From positions 2,294,001 through 2,358,000 of the forward strand of contig NZ_JAIQDI010000002.1 of NCBI RefSeq assembly GCF_020034665.1: a stretch of DNA of 64,000 bases, written 5' to 3'. Positions 24,595 through 32,653 of the stretch are shown piece after piece. The first letter of the stretch is position 1; every line of letters begins with the position of its first letter. Source of the DNA: Niabella beijingensis. Lineage in GTDB: Bacteria > Bacteroidota > Bacteroidia > Chitinophagales > Chitinophagaceae. The notes below the pieces were generated by a model. It made no database searches. It was not told where the DNA came from and was given only the letters and a program-made list of their open reading frames with translations. Both the position numbers and the translations under genes were made by a program.

Positions 24595-26328
24595 TTACCA
24601 GAACCGCACGTACAAGGCGGCCAGTATCATAAGAGTGATTACAATCAGCACGATCGTGCGGGGCTGCAATTTGAACATCGATTTGTCGATCTCAAAAGCC
24701 TTCGGATTGTCCTTTGGTCCTGCAAGGCTGATCAGCACCATTACCAATACTGTAAAGAAGAACGACCAGCCCATATTGATCAGGAAGGGAATTTCCGTAA
24801 TGGTATGCAGCACACCACCCTCCATTTTTTCGTAGGTAAAGGCGGTATAGAGCCAGGTCTCTTTCCCAAAGATATCCACAGCATAATTGTTAAAGAAGAT
24901 GGCCAGTACAAAGCCCAGGATCACCCCCACCAGCGCTGCCGTACCGGTGGTCCGTTTCCAGAACATGCCGAGCAGGAACATGGCAAATACCCCCGGGCTG
25001 ATAAAACCCGTATATTTCTGGATGAAAGTAAATCCGCCTTCCCCGCCGATGCCCAGCACATCCGTCCAGGTAAACAACAGGGCCACCAGCATGGAGAGGA
25101 TCACCACCCATCTTCCGACACGTACCGATTGCAGCTCGGTCATGGATTTGCTCAGGTATTTTTTATGTACGTCCAGGGTCCAGATCGTGGCAATGCTGTT
25201 CACCTTGCCTGCCAGGGAGGCTACGATCGCAGCCGTTAGTGCCGCGATGGCCAGGCCCTTTAATCCCGCCGGCAAAAAGCCCAGTATGGCGGAGTAAGCA
25301 CCATCTTTTACACCGCTGAAACCCGGCAGGTGGTTATTCTTGTACAGCACATAGGCTGCAATACCCGGTAGCATTACAATGATCGGCATCAGCAGTTTCA
25401 AAAAACCGGCAAACAAGATTCCCGTACGTGCTGTCTGAAGATCTGCCCCCAGTGCGCGTTGTGTGATATACTGATTGCACCCCCAGTAGTTCAGGTTTAC
25501 GATCCACTGTCCGGCAAAATACATGGCAATGCCCGGCAGCACCACATATTTCTGCACATCCAGGTTCTGCGGATGGTCGATCGTCGTATGTGTAACCGAT
25601 GGTTTATCCAGCATCAGTTTAAAGTGGTCGGGTGCCTGCTGCAGTAATGTTTTAAACCCTGCAATGGCGCTGCCGCTGGCCGCACCGTTGATGCGGATGT
25701 CTACAATCTGCAACGCCATATATACAGTGGCCAGTCCGCCGAGGATCAGCACCCCCACCTGGATCACATCTGTAAAACCGATCACTTTCATCCCGCCCAA
25801 TGTGATGATAAGCGCCATCAGCAGCAGCACGATCATGATCACATGCAGGTATCCTCCTCCGAGGAGGGCATCGATCGCAACCGCACCCAGGTACAGGATG
25901 GAAGTAAGGTTCACAAATACATACAGCAGCAGCCAGAACACGGCCATGATCAGCGACACGGTCTGGTTATAGCGCCGGTTCAGGAACTGCGGCATGGTAT
26001 AGATCTTGTTTTTGAGGTATACCGGGATGAACCAGACGGCCACGATGATCAGTGCCACAGCGGCGATCCATTCATAGGCTGCCACTGCCACTCCTACAAA
26101 AAAGCCCTCGCCACTCATGCCGATGAACTGTTCCGCAGAGATATTGGAGGCGATCAGCGAAGCGCCGATGGCCCACCAGGTTAGTGAGCCTTCTGCCAGA
26201 AAATAATCATGTGATGCAGATACCGCTGCTTTCTTTTTCCGGAGATATACCCAGTAGCCATAGGAAGCCACTACCACAAAATAAATAAAGAAGACCAGAA
26301 TGTCCTGCCAGGCTAAATTATCTTTCAT
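24595..26328 (-). CDS. Sodium:solute symporter, probable L-arabinose transporter
   Basis: 577 residues from the ATG at 26328 (a TTG three codons upstream is also possible). SSS family features: YFLAEGSLTWWAIGASLIAS, then NISAEQFIGMSGEGF, GGMKVIGFTDVIQV, NYWGCNQYITQRALGA, and TAAIVASLAGKVNSIATI. About 14 membrane segments. It lies 129 bp downstream of araA on the same strand and ends at a strong terminator, so it is the last gene of the ara transcript. By position it should import L-arabinose or a short arabino-oligosaccharide with Na+. The specificity is inference. Confidence 0.88.
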   Translation of the reverse strand: MKDNLAWQDILVFFIYFVVVASYGYWVYLRKKKAAVSASHDYFLAEGSLTWWAIGASLIASNISAEQFIGMSGEGFFVGVAVAAYEWIAAVALIIVAVWFIPVYLKNKIYTMPQFLNRRYNQTVSLIMAVFWLLLYVFVNLTSILYLGAVAIDALLGGGYLHVIMIVLLLMALIITLGGMKVIGFTDVIQVGVLILGGLATVYMALQIVDIRINGAASGSAIAGFKTLLQQAPDHFKLMLDKPSVTHTTIDHPQNLDVQKYVVLPGIAMYFAGQWIVNLNYWGCNQYITQRALGADLQTARTGILFAGFLKLLMPIIVMLPGIAAYVLYKNNHLPGFSGVKDGAYSAILGFLPAGLKGLAIAALTAAIVASLAGKVNSIATIWTLDVHKKYLSKSMTELQSVRVGRWVVILSMLVALLFTWTDVLGIGGEGGFTFIQKYTGFISPGVFAMFLLGMFWKRTTGTAALVGVILGFVLAIFFNNYAVDIFGKETWLYTAFTYEKMEGGVLHTITEIPFLINMGWSFFFTVLVMVLISLAGPKDNPKAFEIDKSMFKLQPRTIVLIVITLMILAALYVRFW

Positions 26329-26386
26329 ATCGTGCAATTGTTATAAAGTCAAAAAAGATTATCCCAAAACCGGTCTGTAGCTGATG

Positions 26387-26423
26387 CCCCGCTGTTCCGG
26401 ATACCGGATCCCTTCCGGCGGGG
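26387..26423 (-). repeat. Imperfect hairpin between araA and the symporter gene
   Basis: CCCCGC (26387-26392) pairs with GCGGGG (26418-26423); an inner GGAT/ATCC stem lies at 26399-26411. No U run follows, so it is more like a processing or stabilising hairpin than a terminator. Confidence 0.4.
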
Positions 26424-26457
26424 TAACGGCGGCTTTTGAGACGGCTTCAAATGCTGA

Positions 26458-27960
26458 TTAATTTTTGTTAAGCTGATAATACACATCGCTCCAGCGCAAT
26501 TCATTTTTAAATTGATACAGATCCGTTTCTTTATTGATCCGTACAAATTCGATCCCCGCCATGCCGGCAAAATCTTCCAGGTTTTCCGTAGTAAGATTTT
26601 GCGAATAACAGGTATGGTGCGCTCCTCCTGCCAGGATCCAGGCAGCGCAGCCGGTATTCATATCCGGATACGGCTTCCACAACACGCGGGCTACCGGCAG
26701 TTTGGGCAAATCATGCAACGGCGCTATCGCCTCTACTTCGTTCACCAGCAGCCGGAAACGGTTACCCATGTCCATGAGGGAAGCATTCAGCGCAGGCCCC
26801 CCTTTTACATTGAACACCAGCCGCACCGGGTCTGCCTTTCCCCCGATCCCCAGCGGATGCACCTCGCAGGAAGGTGTTCCCGCTGCAATGCTGGAACAGA
26901 TCTCCAGCATATGAGAACCCAACACCAGTGATTCGTCCGGATCGAAATGATAGGTATAATCTTCCATAAAGGAATTTCCTCCTGCAAGACCTGTTGCCAT
27001 TGATTTCATCGCGCGTACCAGTGCCGCCGTTTTCCAGTCGCCTTCTCCTGCAAACCCATATCCCTGTTCCATAAGGCGCTGTACCGCGATACCGGGCAGC
27101 TGGATCATCCCGTGCAGATCCTCAAATGTATCGGAAAATCCTTTAAAATCCCCCTGTTCCAGAAACTGTTTCAATCCCAGTTCGATACGGGCCGCATCCA
27201 GCAGCGACTGGTATTGTGCACCGTCTTTTTTTAACTGCGAAGCGACCTGGTACCTGTCCAGGTACTCCTGCACCAGCACCGCTGTTTCCTTTTCACCCAC
27301 TTCATTGATAACGGCTACCAGGTCACCAATACCATGCGTATTAACGCTGTAACCGAATTTCAGTTCGGCCTCTACTTTATCGCCATCGGTTACCGCAACA
27401 TAACGCATGTTGTCGCCAAAACGTACGAACCGCGCCCCCTGCCAGTCGTTCCATCCGATCGCAGCCCGGCTCCAGCCGGCAATTTGTTCAACAACCTTCT
27501 CATCCTTCCAGTGTCCTACCACTACCTTCCGGTGTTTATTCATCCGGCTCAGCATAAAGCCGAACTCACGGTCGCCGTGGGCCGATTGGTTGGTATTCAT
27601 AAAATCCATGTCGATCGAGCTCCAGGGAATGTCCCTGTTGAACTGGGTATGAAACTGGAGCAGCGGCTTGTGAAAGATCTTCAGCCCGTTGATCCACATC
27701 TTTGCAGGAGAAAACGTATGCATCCAGGCAATAACACCAATACAGGAATTGCTGAAATTTGCCTCGGCAAATACCTGATAGATCTCCTCGGGTGTTTTCA
27801 CCGTATCTTTCCAGACAAGCCGGACAGGTATTTTTGATGTGGCATTAATATGGCTGACGATTTCCTGGGAATGGGCCGCCACTTCTTTTAATGTATCCGC
27901 ACCGTAAAGATGCTGACTCCCCGTAACAAACCACAGTTCCAATTGCTCCAGATTGATCAT
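26458..27960 (-). CDS. araA: L-arabinose isomerase
   Basis: 500 residues, the normal AraA length. It converts L-arabinose to L-ribulose with Mn2+. Metal-site and catalytic segments are recognisable: [17 protein letters not shown] (Glu), [12 protein letters not shown] (Glu), [12 protein letters not shown] (His) and [12 protein letters not shown] (His). The N-terminus [15 protein letters not shown] is characteristic. It follows araD by 24 bp on the minus strand. Confidence 0.98.
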   Translation of the reverse strand: MINLEQLELWFVTGSQHLYGADTLKEVAAHSQEIVSHINATSKIPVRLVWKDTVKTPEEIYQVFAEANFSNSCIGVIAWMHTFSPAKMWINGLKIFHKPLLQFHTQFNRDIPWSSIDMDFMNTNQSAHGDREFGFMLSRMNKHRKVVVGHWKDEKVVEQIAGWSRAAIGWNDWQGARFVRFGDNMRYVAVTDGDKVEAELKFGYSVNTHGIGDLVAVINEVGEKETAVLVQEYLDRYQVASQLKKDGAQYQSLLDAARIELGLKQFLEQGDFKGFSDTFEDLHGMIQLPGIAVQRLMEQGYGFAGEGDWKTAALVRAMKSMATGLAGGNSFMEDYTYHFDPDESLVLGSHMLEICSSIAAGTPSCEVHPLGIGGKADPVRLVFNVKGGPALNASLMDMGNRFRLLVNEVEAIAPLHDLPKLPVARVLWKPYPDMNTGCAAWILAGGAHHTCYSQNLTTENLEDFAGMAGIEFVRINKETDLYQFKNELRWSDVYYQLNKN

Positions 27961-27984
27961 ATTGTATATTTTCGATGTAATTGA

Positions 27985-28680
27985 TTATTGTCCGTAATAG
28001 CTGTTGGGCCCGTGCTTGCGCTGATAATGCTTCTCCATCAGGGCCTTTTTTAATACCGGCGCCTGCGGGTTGATCTGCTCTGTGAGGTAAGCCATTTGCG
28101 CCACCTGCTCCAGTACCGCGCTGTTGTGTATGGCTTTTGCCGCATCCCTGCCCCAGGTGAACGGGGCATGATTTCCGACCAGGATCATTTCCACCTCCCT
28201 GTAATCAAAACCGTTCTCTTTAAAGTGGTTCAGGATCTGGTGCCCCGTCTGCACTTCATAATCTCCCTGTATCATTTCATCATCCATCGGAAGCGCGCAC
28301 GGAATGTTTACAATATTGTAATCTGCATGCGTGGTACCATATACCGGGATCGAACGCAGCGACTGCGCCCATGCGGTTGCATAAGTGGAGTGTGTATGAA
28401 CGATACCACCGATACCTTCCCAGTGTTTGTAGAGCACGGCATGGGTTTGTGTGTCGGAACTGGGATTCAGTGTTCCGTCCACCGTTTTGCCGTCAAAATC
28501 AACGACCACCATTTTCTCCGGTGAGAGTGCTGTATAGGCCACCCCGCTGGGTTTAATGGCAAAGACACCTTCTTTATGATCGGCCTCGCTGGCATTCCCG
28601 AATGTAAAAAGCACCAGACCCAGTTCGGGGAGCTGCATATTTGCTGCGTATGCTTTTTCGCGGATCGCTTCGTATCGCAT
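27985..28680 (-). CDS. araD: L-ribulose-5-phosphate 4-epimerase
   Basis: 231 residues of the class II aldolase/epimerase fold. The Zn2+ site motif HTHSTYATAWAQ is near residues 95-106. GNASEADHKEGVFAIKPSG is the phosphate-binding region and LVGNHAPFTWG the C-terminal part. It converts L-ribulose-5-phosphate to D-xylulose-5-phosphate. Only 2 bp separate it from the araB stop codon, so it is translationally close to araB. Confidence 0.97.
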   Translation of the reverse strand: MRYEAIREKAYAANMQLPELGLVLFTFGNASEADHKEGVFAIKPSGVAYTALSPEKMVVVDFDGKTVDGTLNPSSDTQTHAVLYKHWEGIGGIVHTHSTYATAWAQSLRSIPVYGTTHADYNIVNIPCALPMDDEMIQGDYEVQTGHQILNHFKENGFDYREVEMILVGNHAPFTWGRDAAKAIHNSAVLEQVAQMAYLTEQINPQAPVLKKALMEKHYQRKHGPNSYYGQ

Positions 28681-28682
28681 GG

Positions 28683-30353
28683 TTACAGGTTATTGTGTTC
28701 TAAAAAAGCACCTATTTTTCCATAGGTCGCCATTCGTTTTTTATAATAGGCATGCCGTTCCGCATCGGGGAAATATTCTTTATCAAACCCCTGCCCCATG
28801 GCCTTCATGGCGGCATCCACCGATGGATAGAGACCTGCCACGGTTGCTGCAAACATTGCTGCTCCGATGGCGCAGGTCTGTTCCGAGCGGTGGATGCGGA
28901 TCGGCATGTTCATCACATCGGCCATTACCTGCATGATGTACCCCGATTTCCGTGCCACACCGCCCACGCCGATCAGTCCCTTGATCGGCACGCCTTCCTC
29001 TTCAAACCGGTCCACAATGGCCTTGGCGCCAAAGCAGGTGGCTTCCACCAGCGCTTTAAAGATGCGCGGGGCGTCTGTTCCCAGTCCCAGCCCTGTAAGA
29101 GCGCCATGCAGCAGCTGGTTAGCGTCCGGGGTTCTGCGGCCATTCAGCCAGTCGATCGCATACGGGTCATTTTCTTCCAGGGGTAATGCCTCTGCGGCAG
29201 CTGCCAGAGCGGACAAAATGCGGCCTTCTGTTTCATCCGCAAGAGCGGTTGCCGCGGTTTCGGACAGCGCACTGCTTTCCTTTAATAATTGTAAGGGCCA
29301 GGACAATAAATTCCTAAACCAGGCATACGCATCTCCAAAAGCGCTTTGCCCGGCTTCAAGCCCGGTCATACCGGGGATCACCGACCCGTTCACCTGGCCG
29401 CAGATGCCCTTCACGGTTTTATCCGCTGCAAGATCCGAATGCGGCACCACCAGCATATCGCAGGTAGAAGTTCCCATTACCTTACTTAAATGATAGGGCT
29501 CGATCTGCCCGCCCACTGCGCCCATATGCGCGTCCATGGCGCCAATACCCACGATCACATCCGTATGCAGTCCGAGCCGTTCCGCCCAGGCCGCACTGAG
29601 CGTGCCAGCAACTTCATCCGCAGCATAGGTCCGGGACGGAAGATGGGTCGCAAAACCGTCCAGCACGGGATCCAGGGTTGCGAAAAATTCATTGGGAGGA
29701 AATCCCCCGAACGCTTCTGCCCAAAGGGCTTTATGTCCGGCCGTGCACACCCCTCTTTTCAGCTGGTTCACATCATTACCGCCGGTAAGAAGGAACGGAA
29801 GCCAGTCGGCATGCTCTACCCAGCTGGCAGTGTGCCTCCGTACTGCTTCATCCGTTCTGAAGATATGCAGCAGCTTGGCCCAGTACCATTCACTGGAGTA
29901 AATACCACCCACATACTGAAGATAGTTGACCTCAAAGCGCCGGGCATGTTCATTGATCGCCGCTGCCTCGGGGGTGGCTGTATGATCTTTCCAGAGCACG
30001 AACATGGCATTGGGGTTCTCGGCAAACTCCGCAGACAATGCAAGCGGTTGCCCCTGCTGATCCACGGCCACCGGTGTGGATCCCGTGGTATCTATGGAGA
30101 TGCCCTTGATCTGCGCGGCAACATCCGCACCGGCATTTTTGATACAATCTTTAATAGTTGTTTCCAGTCCTTCGATATAATCCAGCGGATGCTGACGGAA
30201 TTGTTTTTTTGAGGGGACACAATAAAGTCCTTGTTTCCAGCGGGGATATTGGAATACAGAAGCGGCAACTTCTGCCCCGTTCCGGGCATTCACAATAACA
30301 GAGCGGACAGAATCCGTACCAAAATCCACCCCGATCACGTATGCTTCTTTCAT
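28683..30353 (-). CDS. araB: Ribulokinase
   Basis: 556 residues of the FGGY carbohydrate-kinase family, usual AraB length. The N-terminal phosphate loop is VIGVDFGTDSVRSVIV. IKGISIDTTGSTPVAVD, VGIGAMDAHMGAVGGQ and GLIGVGGVARKSGYIMQVMAD (ATP-binding) follow. It phosphorylates L-ribulose. It heads the araB-araD-araA-symporter order, with an inverted-repeat candidate operator 43-67 bp upstream of its ATG. Confidence 0.97.
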   Translation of the reverse strand: MKEAYVIGVDFGTDSVRSVIVNARNGAEVAASVFQYPRWKQGLYCVPSKKQFRQHPLDYIEGLETTIKDCIKNAGADVAAQIKGISIDTTGSTPVAVDQQGQPLALSAEFAENPNAMFVLWKDHTATPEAAAINEHARRFEVNYLQYVGGIYSSEWYWAKLLHIFRTDEAVRRHTASWVEHADWLPFLLTGGNDVNQLKRGVCTAGHKALWAEAFGGFPPNEFFATLDPVLDGFATHLPSRTYAADEVAGTLSAAWAERLGLHTDVIVGIGAMDAHMGAVGGQIEPYHLSKVMGTSTCDMLVVPHSDLAADKTVKGICGQVNGSVIPGMTGLEAGQSAFGDAYAWFRNLLSWPLQLLKESSALSETAATALADETEGRILSALAAAAEALPLEENDPYAIDWLNGRRTPDANQLLHGALTGLGLGTDAPRIFKALVEATCFGAKAIVDRFEEEGVPIKGLIGVGGVARKSGYIMQVMADVMNMPIRIHRSEQTCAIGAAMFAATVAGLYPSVDAAMKAMGQGFDKEYFPDAERHAYYKKRMATYGKIGAFLEHNNL

Positions 30354-30381
30354 TTGACGACGATCGTTTAAAAGTTAAAAA

Positions 30382-30420
30382 TACAATTTATTTGGAATAA
30401 TTGTAAAATATACAATTATT
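30382..30420. promoter_or_regulatory. Candidate operator of the ara operon (three half-sites)
   Basis: AATAATTGTA (30396-30405) and TACAATTATT (30411-30420) are perfect 10-bp inverted arms around AAATA. A third, near-identical half-site TACAATTTAT lies at 30382-30391 and forms a second overlapping dyad with the middle arm. It sits in the 81-bp gap upstream of araB. A weak -7-like TAACTTTT at 30377-30370 would put the -33 region on the central arm. An AraR-type regulator is plausible, but none is encoded in the window. Confidence 0.6.
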
Positions 30421-30434
30421 TTTTCGCAAAAGGG

Positions 30435-31091
30435 TTATACCAGCCCTGTTACCCGCGGATCGGTATAGTCCGGAATATAGAAGCGGATATGTTCCTGCCT
30501 GCCGAATTCAGCAGGCTGATGGCCTGTGGTGAGGATCGCAGCGTCCATTCCGGCATTTGCAGCGGCCTCTGCTCCTTTGGGAGCATCCTCAAACACGAGG
30601 CAGCCGGAAGGCGCCACGTTCAGCAGCCGGGCACAGCTCAGAAAGGTCTCCGGGTCGGGCTTGCTGGTGGAAACATCGTCGGCCGTTACAATCGCGCTAA
30701 AATACCGCCGGATGCCCAGCCGGTCCAGTACAAAATCAACATTAAACGGGATGGCGGCGGTGCCTACCGCCATAGGGATGCCCTTTTGCGCCGCAGCTTC
30801 CAGAAAATCTTCCAGTCCGGGCAGCAAGGCCAGATGAGGAAGATAGGCCTCCTGGTAAAGCTGTTCCTTGCGGAGGGAAAGATCCTGTTTTTCGGTTTCT
30901 GTAAACCGTTCGGGGCCAAAGATACGGTCCAGCAGTTCACTGTTCTTGCCATACATATGGCTGTTCACTTCCTCCCGGCTCATACCGGCGCCCAGCTCTT
31001 CATTCAGTATCCGGAACCAGGCCGTTGCATGGAAGGCCATATCATCGATAATGGTTCCATTCAGATCAAAAATAAATGCGTTATATCTCAT
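30435..31091 (-). CDS. HAD-superfamily hydrolase (beta-phosphoglucomutase-like subfamily)
   Basis: 218 residues from the ATG at 31091 (MRYNAFIFDLNGT); the longer frame start is not needed. Motif I is FDLNGTI: the nucleophile Asp9 is kept, but the usual second Asp is Asn11. Motif II is Thr in VGTAAIP, motif III the Lys of STSKPDPETF, motif IV the Glu-Asp of VFEDAPKG. A helical cap lies between motifs I and II. The fold is that of small-molecule phosphatases/mutases. Its place between GH43 and araB suggests a sugar-phosphate substrate, which is inference. Confidence 0.85.
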   Translation of the reverse strand: MRYNAFIFDLNGTIIDDMAFHATAWFRILNEELGAGMSREEVNSHMYGKNSELLDRIFGPERFTETEKQDLSLRKEQLYQEAYLPHLALLPGLEDFLEAAAQKGIPMAVGTAAIPFNVDFVLDRLGIRRYFSAIVTADDVSTSKPDPETFLSCARLLNVAPSGCLVFEDAPKGAEAAANAGMDAAILTTGHQPAEFGRQEHIRFYIPDYTDPRVTGLV

Positions 31092-31134
31092 TGCTTTAAC
31101 GTTACAGCAGGTAAGATACACAGAAAAAGAAAAA

Positions 31135-31171
31135 ACATTCCTGCTTAATTTGGCCTGCAGGAATTAAGCAG
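31135..31171 (-). terminator. Terminator after the GH43 gene
   Basis: CTGCTTAATT (31141-31150) pairs perfectly with AATTAAGCAG (31162-31171) around an 11-nt loop. On the minus strand a run of six U follows after a few bases (plus-strand A run at 31131-31136). It lies about 40 nt after the GH43 stop. Confidence 0.55.
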
Positions 31172-31211
31172 TATCCAGCGGTCTTTCAGGAAATAAATGT
31201 CTGTAGCCGGT

Positions 31212-32183
31212 TCATTTTAACGGCCGTGCCGGAACCCCGGTAGTTGTAAGCACCACGGGTTTTATAAGCCCCTCCGCATCAAAATACAGTGGCTCAATGC
31301 AGGTCTCCCTGGAATTACCATCCTTTTCCGTAAGCGGGCGGCGGTGGTAGATGATATACCACTCATCTTTACCCGGCACCTGTATTACCGAGTGGTGGCC
31401 GGCTCCCGTGGCGATCCCGGGATCCTGCTGCAGCACTTTCCCGATACGTTTGAAGGGGCCCAGCGGGGAATCCGACACGGCATACGCCACGCTGTAGTCG
31501 GGCCCGGTCCATCCGCCCTCCGACCACATAAAATAGTATTTTCCCTTCCGGATAAACAGTACGGGGCCTTCCACATATTTTTCGGGTGTGATCTCTTTGA
31601 ACACACTGCCATCCTTAAACGGTACAAACCCGGTAAAATCGTCTTTTAATCGCGCGATATTGCAGTGCCGCCATCCGCCATAGATCAGGTAATAAGCACC
31701 ATCCTTATCTTTAAAAACAAACTGGTCGATCGGTTGGGCACCGTTGTGAAAGCGGTCCACCAGCGGATGTCCGAGATAATCTTTAAACGGTCCCTGTGGT
31801 TGTGATGCCACCGCAACGCCGATGCCCCCCGTTTCCTGGTCGTTCTGGATATCATTGGCTCCGAAAAATAAAAAGTACCGGTTTTTATTTTTTACAATTG
31901 CAGGGGCCCAGAGTGCACGCTTTGCCCATTTTACATTCGCCGTATCAAGTATCTTTTCATGTTTTGTCCAGTGCACAAGATCCTGTGAGGAAAATGCATC
32001 CATGAATACCTGCTTCTCATAGGGCGCTGAAAATGTAGGATAGATCCAGTAGGTTTTACCGAAGATCACGCCTTCCGGGTCTGCATACCACCCCGGGAAC
32101 AGCGGGTTACCGGAAAATTTTTTCTGTCCGTAGGTACTTATTACCACGAGGACCAGCGCCAGAAGCAGGGTCTTTTTTTTCAT
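31212..32183 (-). CDS. Glycoside hydrolase family 43 protein (arabinosidase/arabinanase-like)
   Basis: 323 residues: signal peptide to about residue 19 (VISTYGQ), then a single five-bladed propeller. The GH43 catalytic triad can be placed: base Asp35 (GWYADPEG), modulating Asp153 (PIDQFVF) and acid Glu205 (KYVEGPVLF). ATGAGHHSVIQV is the conserved His/Asn region before the last blade. No carbohydrate-binding module is seen. The likely activity is release of L-arabinose from arabinan or arabinoxylan in the periplasm. The neighbouring araBDA genes support arabinose over xylose. Confidence 0.85.
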   Translation of the reverse strand: MKKKTLLLALVLVVISTYGQKKFSGNPLFPGWYADPEGVIFGKTYWIYPTFSAPYEKQVFMDAFSSQDLVHWTKHEKILDTANVKWAKRALWAPAIVKNKNRYFLFFGANDIQNDQETGGIGVAVASQPQGPFKDYLGHPLVDRFHNGAQPIDQFVFKDKDGAYYLIYGGWRHCNIARLKDDFTGFVPFKDGSVFKEITPEKYVEGPVLFIRKGKYYFMWSEGGWTGPDYSVAYAVSDSPLGPFKRIGKVLQQDPGIATGAGHHSVIQVPGKDEWYIIYHRRPLTEKDGNSRETCIEPLYFDAEGLIKPVVLTTTGVPARPLK

Positions 32184-32224
32184 ATGCCTTTCCTGTTTAG
32201 TAATTTTTTTTGCGCAATACGTAT

Positions 32225-32644
32225 TTATTTCAGCAGGCGTTCTGCTACAAAAGTGATCGCCGTCTTGCCGTGCGGTGTAGGGGTACCGTTTTTATCAAGG
32301 TTTACAAAAACCATCCGGTCAATCGTAAGTATCGGCTCCTGTGTCATTTTATTTCTTACCTCACAACGCAGTGTCAGCGATGTATTCCCGAACTTGGTGG
32401 CGACGATCCCGATCTCTATGATATCCCCCTGTTTTGGGGAAGCGATAAAATTGATCTCCGATATGAACTTGGTGACCACATGGGTATTTTCCAGCTGTAT
32501 GATGGCATATAAGGCCGCTTCTTCGTCGATCCACTGTAACAACCGGCCTCCGAATAAAGACTGGTTCGGGTTCAGATCTTCCGGTTTTACCCATTTGCGG
32601 GTATGGAACCGCATTTCATTTTCAGGTGTCATCTTATCTTCCAT
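32225..32644 (-). CDS. Acyl-CoA thioesterase (hot-dog fold)
   Basis: 139 residues with the cytosolic acyl-CoA hydrolase pattern: WVKPEDLNPNQSLFGGRLLQWIDE, with conserved Asn/Gly and the Asp/Glu of the active site on the central helix. ISEINFIASPKQGDIIEIG and a C-terminal VFVNLDKNGTPTPHG follow. It hydrolyses acyl-CoA to free acid and CoA; chain length is not predictable. It starts 9 bp after the dsbD-like stop and lies 41 bp before GH43, so it is likely cotranscribed with the former. Confidence 0.88.
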   Translation of the reverse strand: MEDKMTPENEMRFHTRKWVKPEDLNPNQSLFGGRLLQWIDEEAALYAIIQLENTHVVTKFISEINFIASPKQGDIIEIGIVATKFGNTSLTLRCEVRNKMTQEPILTIDRMVFVNLDKNGTPTPHGKTAITFVAERLLK

Positions 32645-32653
32645 AATAAGGGC

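Noticed and set aside
24592..25239. 215-codon plus-strand frame inside the symporter gene
   Set aside because: Composition is typical of a shadow; the sense frame is a clear SSS symporter.
29490..30212. 240-codon antisense frame opposite araB
   Set aside because: araB is unmistakable and this frame has no motifs.
30489..31148. 219-codon plus-strand frame opposite the HAD gene
   Set aside because: The HAD motifs on the minus strand are clear; the plus frame is a shadow.
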